Assembly: GCA_942486035.1 (NCBI GenBank)
Contig: CALNXK010000030.1
Coordinates: 139,001 to 203,000, forward strand
Reading direction: 5' to 3'
From: Porites lobata
Taxonomy: Eukaryota; Cnidaria; Anthozoa; Scleractinia; Poritidae
Length of the DNA stretch: 64,000 nucleotides
Shown: piece by piece, positions 55,066 through 64,000 of the stretch
Layout: each line of letters starts with the position of its first letter
Numbering within the stretch: the stretch's first letter is position 1
The notes under the pieces: generated by a model
Database searches by the model: none
Seen by the model: only the letters and a program-made list of their open reading frames with translations
Told to the model about the DNA's origin: nothing
Translations under genes and position numbers: made by a program

Positions 55066-57010
55066 GGGATTTCCAACCCATCAAGCAAGGGAGATAGGAG
55101 CTCCCTGGACTAAATATTCAGTCTATCATAGTTATTACTTACTATTGATTAAAATTAGCTAATCTGGGATTCCAACCCAGAAAGCAAAGGAGACAGGAGC
55201 TCCCTGGACTGATACTTCAGTCAATAATAGATAAAACTTACGATTAAAACTACATAAACTGGGATTCCAACCCAGCAAGCAAGGGACACAAGAGCTCCCT
55301 GGACTGATACTTCAGTCAATAATAAATGAAACTTACTATTAACACTAGATAAACTGGGATTCCAACCCAGCAAGCAAGGAAGACAGGAGCTCCCTGGACT
55401 GATACTTGAGTCAATAATACATGAAAGTTACTATTAAAACTAGATAAACTGGGATTCCAACCCAGCAAGCAAGGGAGACAGGAGCTCCCTGGACTGATAC
55501 TTCAGTCAATAATAGATGAAACTTACCATTAAAACTAGATAAACTGGGATTCCAACCCAGCAAGCAAGGGAGACAGGAGCTCCCTGGACTGATACTTCAG
55601 TCAATAATACATGAAACTTACTATCAAAACTAGATAATCTGGGATTCCAACCCAGCAAACAAGGGAGACAGGAGCTCCCTGGACTGATACTTCAGTCAAT
55701 AATAGATAAAACGTAGTATTAAAACTAGATAAACTGGGATTCCAACCCAGCAAGCAAGGGAGACAGGAGTTCCCTAGACTGATACTTCAGTCAATAATAG
55801 ATAAAAGTTATTATTAAAACTAGATAAACTATGATTGCAACCCAGCAAGCAAGGAAGACAGGAGCTCCCTGGACTGATACTTCAGTCAATAATAGATGAA
55901 ACTTACCATTAAAACTAGATAAACTGGGAGAGACAGGAGCTCCCTGGACTGATACTTCAGTCAATAATAGATGAAACTTACTATTAAAACTAGATAATCT
56001 GGGATTCCAACCCAGCAAGCAAGGGAGACAGCAGCTCCCTGGACTGATACTTCAGTCAATAATAGATGAAAGTTATTATTAAAACTAGATAAACTGGGAT
56101 TCCAACCCAGCAAGCAAGGGAGACAGGAGCTCCCTGGGATTCCAACCCAGCAAGCAAGGGAGACAGGAGCTGGACTGATACTTCAGTCAATAATAGATGA
56201 AACTTACTATTAAAACTAGATAAACTGGGATTCCAACCCAGCAAGCAAGGGAGACAGGAGCTCCCTGGACTGATACTTCAGTCAATAATAGATGAAACTT
56301 ACTATTAAAACTAGATAAACTGGGATTCCAACCCAGCAAGCAAGGGAGACAGGAGCTCCCTGGACTGATACTTCAGTCAATAATAGATGAAACTTACTAT
56401 TAAAACTAGATAATCTGGGATTCCAACCCAGCAAGCAAGGGAGACAGCAGCTCCCTGGACTGATACTTCAGTCAATAATAGATCAAAGTTATTATTAAAA
56501 CTAGATAAACTGGGATTCCAACCCAGCAAGCAAGGGAGACAGCAGCTCCCTGGACTGATACTTCAGTCAATAATAGATGAAACTTACTATTAAAACTAGA
56601 TAAACTGGGATTCCAACCCAGCAAGCAAGGGAGACAGCAGCTCCCTGGACTGATACTTCAGTCAATAATAGATGAAACTTACTATTAAAACTAGATAAAC
56701 TGGGATTCCAACCCAGCAAGCAAGGGAGACAGCAGCTCCCTGGACTGATACTTCAGTCAATAATAGATGAAACTTACTATTAAAACTAGATAAACTGGGA
56801 TTCCAACCCAGCAAGCAAGGGAGACAGGAGCTCCCTGGACTGATACTTCAGTCAATAATAGATGAAACTTACTATTAAAACTAGATAAACTGGGATTCCA
56901 ACCCAGCAAGCAAGGGAGACAGCAGCTCCCTGGACTGATACTTCAGTCAATAATAGATAAAACTTACTATTAAAACTAGATAAACTGGGATTCCAACGCA
57001 GCAAGCAAGA
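55066..57010. repeat. 95-bp satellite array I, about 20 units
   Basis: The unit contains CTGGGATTCCAACCCAGCAA, GCAAGGGAGACAGGAGCTCC, CTGGACTGATACTTCAGTCA, ATAATAGATGAAACTTACTA and TTAAAACTAGATAAA. Period checked at 55449 and 55544 (95 bp). Each unit has three short inverted motifs (CTGGG/CCCAG, GGAGCTCC, ACTG/CAGT). One unit at about 55920 is missing 29 bp, and two units at 56095-56170 are fused with loss of 50 bp or more. Non-coding: 95 is not a multiple of three. Confidence 0.95.
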
Positions 57011-57805
57011 TAAATAATACCTGGAGTGATACTACAGTCTATTATGCATGTAGTTGAACCTTTAATACCCTAATTCTAGAACTAAATGAAGTGCATTACA
57101 TCTTAGCTTTAATTATTATTTATAGTATTATACGGTTGGAGCAGCAGCAATTCTTTCAATAAATTTAATAGCAGCCGTAAGTAGAAAAAGGGGATTCCAA
57201 AAACAAAGTTGGCCTATTGTTGCCAATACAGTGGCCTCAAGCCAGGTGGAGGGTTTCGTGCGTTCCACAGGGTGCTTGTCTACTTACGCGGTGAGAGTGG
57301 TACTGAGCCATCAGTTACACCGAGGTCTGGGTGGTTGCCTCTGACCGACAGGTGATGTATTGGGCGCCTGATAAGAAAACGGCCGTTGCACTCAAGTGCT
57401 TATCAACTCATTCTGCAGTGGTGCAGAGCTTTACGAGTGATACTGCACGGGCCGTAGCGGTGTACCGCTCATCGGGTCATGCCATATCTCAGCTTCTGTC
57501 ACGAAACAAGTCTGTTGTAAGCGCTCATGCCCAGGTGTCCCGGTCTGGACGCAAGCGGAGGTCCCCCAATTTATATGGCCGTTGCACTCACGTGCGTCTC
57601 GGATACTGCACAGGCCATACACCCTTTTCTTTAGGTCATGCCATATCTCAGCTTCTGTAACAAAACAGGTTTTTTCAAGCCTTTGAATTTTTTTTTGTTG
57701 TTGTTTAAATAAAAAAAATCTCAGTTATTTTAGGTATAATTTCAGATTTTCTTGGAAAGAGTTGTTGCTCTAAGAAGATTATCACTGATTTTCATAGCAA
57801 TATGC
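57011..57805. repeat. Non-satellite cassette, copy 1
   Basis: Roughly 0.8 kb inside the satellite, more GC-rich than the array, starting as a decayed unit (ATACCTGGAGTGATACTACA). Within it GGTCATGCCATATCTCAGCT occurs twice 158 bp apart (57474 and 57632), as does GGCCGTTGCACTCA. A plus-strand open frame of about 109 codons (57331-57660) begins at GTG, not ATG, and has no recognisable domain. The copy at 58981-59780 is about 99% identical. Confidence 0.9.
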
Positions 57806-58980
57806 ACTTAGGGCAACTGGGATTCCAGCCCAGCAACCAAGGGAGACAGGAGCTCCCGGACTGATACTTCAGTCAATATTAGGTGAAACTTACTATTAAA
57901 ACTAGATAAACTGGGATTCCAACCCAGCAAGAAGGGGAGACAGGAGCTCCCTGGACTGATACTTCAGTCAATAATAGATAAAACTTATTATTAAAACTAG
58001 ATAAACTGGGATTCCAACCCAGCAAGCAAGGGAGACAGGAGCTCCCTGGACTGATACTTCAGTCAATAATAGATAAAACTTACTATCAAAACTAGATGAA
58101 CTGGGATTCCAACCCAGCAAGCAAGGGAGACAGGAGCTCTCTGTACTGATACTTCAGTCAATAATAGATGAAACTTACTATTAAAACTAGATAAACTGGG
58201 ATTCCAACCCAGCATGCAAGGGAGACAGGAGCTCCCTGGACTGATACTTCAGTCAATAATAGATGAAACTTACTATTAAAACTAGATAAACTGGGATTCC
58301 AACCCAGCAAGAAGGGGAGACAGGAGCTCCCTGGACTGATACTTCAGTCAATAATAGATAAAACTTATTATTAAAACTAGATAAACTGGGATTCCAACCC
58401 AGCAAGCAAGGGAGACAGGAGCTCCCTGGACTGATACTTCAGTCAATAATAGATAAAACTTACTATCAAAACTAGATAAACTGGGATTCCAACCCAGCAA
58501 GCAAGGGAGACAGGAGCTCTCTGTACTGATACTTCAGTCAATAATAGATGAAACTTACTATTAAAACTAGATAAACTGGGATTCCAACCCAGCATGCAAG
58601 GGAGACAGGAGCTCTCTGTACTGATACTTCAGTCAATAATAGATGAAACTTACTATTAAAACTAGATAAACTGGGATTCCAACCCAGCATGCAAGGGAGA
58701 CAGGAGCTCCCTGGACTGATACTTCAGTCAATAATAGATAAAACTTACTATTAAAACTAGATGAACTGGGATTCCAACCCAGCAAGCAAGGGAGACAGGA
58801 GCTCCCTGGACTGATACTTCAGTCAATAATAGATGAAACTTACGATTAAAACTAGATAAACTGGGATTCCAACCCAGGAAGCAAGGGAGACAGCAGCTCC
58901 CTGGACTGATACTTCAGTCAATAATAGATAAAACATACTATTAAAACTAGATAAACTGGGATTCCAACGCAGCAAGCAAG
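57806..58980. repeat. 95-bp satellite array II, about 12 units
   Basis: Same unit as array I. A four-unit higher-order repeat of 380 bp is visible: the variant GCAAGAAGGGGAGACAGG occurs at 57928 and 58308 with matching neighbours on both sides, including GAGCTCTCTGTACTGATAC and CAGCATGCAAGGG variants. Confidence 0.95.
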
Positions 58981-59780
58981 ATAAATAATACCTGGAGTGA
59001 TACTACAGTCTATTATGCATGTAGTTGAACCTTTAATACCCTAATTCTAGAACTAAATGAAGTGCATTACATCTTAGCTTTAATTATTATTTATAGTATT
59101 ATACGGTTGGAGCAGCAGCAATTCTTTCAATAAATTTAATAGCAGCCGTAAGTAGAAAAAGGGGATTCCAAAAACAAAGTTGGCCTATTGTTGCCAATAC
59201 AGTACGTGGCCTCAAGCCAGGTGGAGGGTTTCGTGCGTTCCACAGGGTGCTTGTCTACTTATGCGGTGAGAGTGGTACTGAGCCATCAGTTACACCGAGG
59301 TCTCGGTGGCTGCCTCTGACCGACAGGTGATGTATTGGGCACCTGATAAGAAAACGGCCGTTGCACTCAAGTGCTTATCAACTCATTCTGCAGTGGTGCA
59401 GAGCTTTACGAGTGATACTGCACGGGCCGTAGCGGTGTACCGCTCATCGGGTCATGCCATATCTCAGCTTCTGTCACGAAACAAGTCTGTTGTAAGCGCT
59501 CATGCCCAGGTGTCCCGGTCTGGACGCAAGCGGAGGTCCCCCAATTTAAATGGCCGTTGCACTCACGTGCGTCTCGGATACTGCACAGGCCATACACCCT
59601 TTTCTTTAGGTCATGCCATATCTCAGCTTCTGTAACGAAACAGGTTTTTTCAAGCCTTTGAATTTTTTTTTGTTGTTGTTTAAATAAAAAAAATCTCAGT
59701 TATTTTAGGTATAATTTCAGATTTTCTTGGAAAGAGTTGTTGCTCTAAGAAGATTATCACTGATTTTCATAGTAATATGC
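58981..59780. repeat. Non-satellite cassette, copy 2
   Basis: Near-identical to 57011-57805 at an offset of 1971 bp, rising to 1975 bp after a four-base insertion (TACG near 59205). Differences include CpG-to-TpG/CpA changes (59292, 59340) and two amino-acid changes in the open frame, which is kept. The satellite units on both borders match too, so cassette and array were copied together. Confidence 0.9.
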
Positions 59781-62700
59781 AGTTAGGGCAACTGGGATTC
59801 CAGCCCAGCAACCAAGGGAGACAGGAGCTCCCGGACTGATACTTCAGTCAATATTAGATGAAACTTACTATTAAAACTAGATAAACTGGAATTCCAACCC
59901 AACAAGAAGGGGAGACAAGAGCTCCCTGGACTGATACTTCAGTCAATAATAGATAAAACTTATTATTAAAACTAGACAAACTGGGATTCCAACCCAGCAA
60001 GTAAGGGAGACAGGAGCTCCCTGGACTGATACTTCAGTCAATAATAGATAAAACTTACTATCAAAACTAGATGAACTGGGATTCCAACCCAGCAAGCAAG
60101 GGAGACAAGAGCTCTCTGTACTGATACTTCAGTCAATAATAGATGAAACTTACCATTAAAAGTAGATAAACTAAGATTCCAACCCAGTAAGCAAGGAAGA
60201 CAGGAGCTCCCTGGACTGATTCTTCAGTCAATAATAGATGAAACTTACTATTAAAACTAGATAAACTGGGATTCCAACCCAGCAAGAAAGGGAGACAGGA
60301 GCTCCCGGACTGATACTTCAGTCAATAATAGATGAAACTTACTATTAAAACTAGATAAACTGGGATTCCAACCCAGCAAGCAAGGGAGACAGGAGCTCCC
60401 GGACTGATACTTCAGTCAATAATAGATGAAACTTACTATTAAAACTAGATAAACTGGGATTCCAACCCAGCAAGCAAGGGAGACAGGAGCTCCCTGGACT
60501 GATACTTCAGTCAATAATAGATGAAACTTACTATTAAAACTAGATAAACTGGGATTCCAACCCAGCAACCAAGGGAGACAGGAGCTCCCGGACTGATACT
60601 TCAGTCAATAATAGATAAAACTTACTTTTAAAACTAGATAAACTTGGATTCCAACCCAGCAAGCAAGGGAGACAGGAGCTCCCTGCACTGATATTTCAGT
60701 CAATAATAGATGAAACTGACCATTAAAACTAGATAAACTGGGATTCCAACCCAGCAAGCAAGGGAGACAGGAGCACCCTGCACCTATATTTCAGTCAATA
60801 ATAGATAAAACTTACTTTTAAAACTAGATAAACTTGGATTCCAACCCAGCAAGCAAGGGAGACAGGAGCTCCCGGACTGATACTTTAGTCAATAATAGAT
60901 GAAACTTACTTTTAAAACTAGAAAAACTGGGATTCCAACCCAGCAAGCAAGGCAGACAGGAGCTCCCTAGACTGATACTTTAATCGATAATAGATAAAAC
61001 TTAGTATTAAAACTAGATATACTGGGATTTCAACCCAGCATGCAAGGGAGACAGGAGCTCCCGGACTGATACTTCAGTCAGTAATAGATGAAACTTACCA
61101 TTAAAACTAGATAAACTGGGATTCCAACCCAGCAAGCAAGGGAGACAGGAGCTCCCTGCACTGATATTTCAGTCAATAATAGAGGAAACTGACTATTAAA
61201 ACTAGATAAACTGGGATTCCAACCCAGCAAGCAAGGCAGACAGGAGCTCCCTGGACTGATTCTTCAGTCAATAATAGAAGAAACTTACTGTTAAAACTAC
61301 ATAAACTGGGATTCCAACCCAGCAAGCACGGGAGACAGGAGCTCCCAGACTGATACTTCAGTCAATTATAGATAAAACTTACTTTTAAAACTAGATAAAC
61401 TGGGATTCCAACCCAGCAAGCAATGGAGACAGGAGCTCCCTGGACTGATACTTCAGTCAATAATAGATAAAACTTACTATTAAAACTAGATAGACTGGGA
61501 TTCCAACCCAGCAAGCAAGGGAGACAGGAGCTCCCTGGACTGATACTTCAGTCAATAATAGATAAAACTTACTATTAAAACTAGATAAACTGGGATTCCA
61601 ACCCAGCAAGCAAGGGAGACAGGAGCTCCCTAGACTGATACTTTAAACGATAATAGATAAAACTTAGTATTAAAAGTAGATAAACTGGGATTCCAACCCA
61701 GCAAGCAAGGGAGACAGGAGCTCCCTGGACTGATTCTTTAGTCAATAATAGATGAAACTTACTATTAAAACTAGATAAACTGGGATTCCAACCCAGCAAG
61801 CAAGGGAGACAGGAGCTCCCAGACTGATACTTAAGTCAATAATAGATAAAACTTACTTTTAAAACTAGATAAACTGGGATTCCAACCCCGCAATCAAGGG
61901 AGACATGAGCTCCCGGACTGATACTTCAGTCAGTAATAGATAATACTTACTTTTAAAACAAGATAAACTGGGATTCCAACCCAGCAAGCAAGGGAGACAG
62001 GAGCTCCCTGGACTGATACTGCAGTCAATAATAGATGAAACTTACTATTAATACTAGATAAACTGGGATTCCAACCCAGCAAGCAAGGGAGACAGGAGTT
62101 CCCTGGACTGATACTTCAGTCAATAATAGATGAAACTTACTATTAAAACTAGAGAAACTGGGATTCCAACCCAGCAAGCAAGGGAGACAGGAGCTCCCGG
62201 ACTGATACTTCAGTCAGTAATAGAAAAAACTTAGTTTTAAAACTAGATAAACTGGGATTCCAACCCAGCAAGCAAGGGAGACAGGAGCTCCCGGACTGAT
62301 ACTTCAGTCAATAATAGATAAAACTTACTTTTAAAACTAGATAAACTGGGATTCCAACCCAGCAAGCAAGGGAGACAGGAGCTCCCTGCACTGATATTTC
62401 AGTCAATAATAGATGTAACTGACTATTAAAACTAGATAAACTGGGATTCCAACCCAGCAAGCAAGGGAGACAGGAGCTCCCTGGACTGATACTTCAGTCA
62501 ATAATAGATAAAACTTACTATTAAAACTAGATAAACTGGGATTCCAACCCAGCAAGCAAGGGAGACAGGACCTCCCTGGACTGATACTTCCGTGAATAAT
62601 AGATAAAACTTACTATTAAAACTAGATGAACTGGGATTCCAAGCTAGCAAGCAAGGGAGACAAGAGCTCTCGGTACTGATACTTCAGTCAATAATAGATG

Positions 62701-64000
62701 AAAGTTACTATTAAAACTAGATATACTGGGATTCCAACTCAGCAAGCAAGGGAGACTGGAGCTCCCTGGACTGATTCTTCAGTCAATAATAGATGAAACT
62801 TACTTTTAAAACTAGATAAACTGGGATTCCAACCCAGCAAGCAAGGGAGACAGGAGCTCCCGGACTGATACTTCAGTCAATAATAGATAATACTTACTTT
62901 TAAAACTAGATAAACTGGGATTCCAACCCAGCAAGCAAGGGAGACAGGAGCTCCCTGGACTGATACTTCAGTCAATAATAGATGAAACTTACTATTAATA
63001 CTAGATAAACTGGGATTCCAACCCAGCAAGTAAGGGAGACAGGAGTTCCCTGGACTGATACTTCAGTCAATAATAGATGATAGTTACTATTAAAACTAGA
63101 TAAACTGAGATTCCAACCCAGCAAGCAAGGGAGACAGGAGCTCCCGGACTGATACTTCAGTCAGTAATAGATAAAACTTAGTTTTAAAACTAGATAAACT
63201 GGGATTCCAACCCAGCAAGCAAGGGAGACAGGAGCTCCGGGACTGATACTTCAGTCAATAATAGATAAAACTTACTTTTAAAACTAGATAAACTGGGATT
63301 CCAACCCAGCAAGCAAGGGAGATAGGAGCTCCTGGACTGATACTTCAGTCAATAATAGATAAAACTTACTATTAAAACTAGATAAACTGGGATTCCAACC
63401 CAGCAAGCAAGGGAGACAGGAGCTCCCTGGACTGATACTTCAGTCAATAATAGATAAAACTTACTATTAAAACTAGATAAACTGGGATTCCAACCCAGCA
63501 AGCAAGGGAGACAGGAGCTCCCTGGACTGATACTTCAGTCAATAATAGATAAAACTTACTATTAAAACTAGATAAACTGGGATTCCAACCCAGCAAGCAA
63601 GGGAGACAGGAGCTCCCGGACTGATACTTCAGTCAATAATAGATGAAACTTACTTTTAAAACTAGATAAACTGGGATTCGAACCCAGCAAGCAAGGGAGA
63701 CAGGAGCTCCCTAGACTGATACTTTAAACGATAATAGATAAAACTTAGTATTAAAACTAGATAAACTGGGATTGCAACCCAGCATGCAAGGGAGACAGGA
63801 GCTCCCAGACTGATACTTTAGTCAATAATAGATGAAACTTACCATTAAAAGTAGATAAACTGGGATTCCAACCCAGCAAGCAAGGGAGACAGGAGCCCCC
63901 TGGACTGATTCTTTAGTCAATAATAGATGAAACTTACTATTAAAACTAGATAAACTGGGATTCCAACCAAGCAAGCAAGGGAGACAGGAGCTCCCAGACT
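59781..64000. repeat. 95-bp satellite array III, at least 44 units, cut by the window edge
   Basis: Same family, with variants rare or absent in arrays I and II: GAGCTCCCGGACTG and GAGCTCCCAGACTG (94-bp units) and CTTACTTTTAAAAC in place of CTTACTATTAAAAC. A rare variant CTTTAAACGATAATAG recurs at 61641 and 63722, suggesting a long higher-order period near 2.08 kb. One unit (63671-63690) reads GGGATTCGAACCC. The array continues past 64000. Confidence 0.95.

Noticed and set aside
57331..57660. Protein gene in the cassette
   Set aside because: The 109-codon frame begins at GTG with no ATG nearby, has no domain, and contains part of an internal direct repeat. Retained only as an observation.
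55791..61799. Minus-strand frames in the satellite (LSSFNSKFHLLLTEVSVQ-type peptides)
   Set aside because: They depend on local unit deletions that restore frame. The 95-bp period is not divisible by three and most units are closed.
55066..64000. CRISPR array
   Set aside because: Tandem 95-bp units have no unique spacers, and the sequence context is clearly eukaryotic.

Overview
The window looks like nuclear DNA of an early-branching animal, most likely an anthozoan cnidarian and plausibly a stony coral. It is AT-rich, most of it is non-coding and repeat-laden, and the confident genes are single-exon class A (rhodopsin-like) G-protein-coupled receptors. It is crowded with short non-autonomous DNA transposons, tRNA-derived SINE sequence and satellite DNA. 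The taxonomic call is inference; no ribosomal or mitochondrial marker is present.

Receptor cluster (3.2-45.8 kb). Eight loci lie in tandem, all on the minus strand: seven intact receptors (3265-4272, 16536-17543, 18791-19756, 23029-23985, 26916-27860, 32117-33061, 35873-36856) and one receptor (43281-45790) split after TM6 by a 1.56-kb insertion. All have a very short N-terminus, the ECL cysteine pair and a DPxxY form of NPxxY. Every locus carries QRL where most class A receptors have DRY. They form three sub-lineages: 1+2, 3+4+5+6, and 7+8. Receptors 5 and 6 sit in a tandem segmental duplication of about 6 kb (24.2-30.4 kb and 30.4-35.5 kb). Receptors 1 and 2 share flanks. Patchy identity between 1 and 2, and between 1/2 and 4, points to gene conversion. 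Four loci keep a tiny upstream ORF overlapping the start codon.

5.3-15.4 kb has no receptor. It holds a 70-bp minisatellite (6.45-7.48 kb), a TA-flanked MITE (11.6-12.0 kb) and several splice- and promoter-like signals that could belong to short spliced transcripts I cannot identify.

37-54 kb is gene-poor: simple repeats, a G-quadruplex-type run, a 43-bp minisatellite, several MITEs with visible terminal inverted repeats and target duplications, a decayed LINE reverse-transcriptase fragment and local duplications.

54-64 kb is a 95-bp satellite running off the right edge. Degenerate units lie on the left. The array is interrupted twice by a nearly identical 0.8-kb non-satellite cassette.
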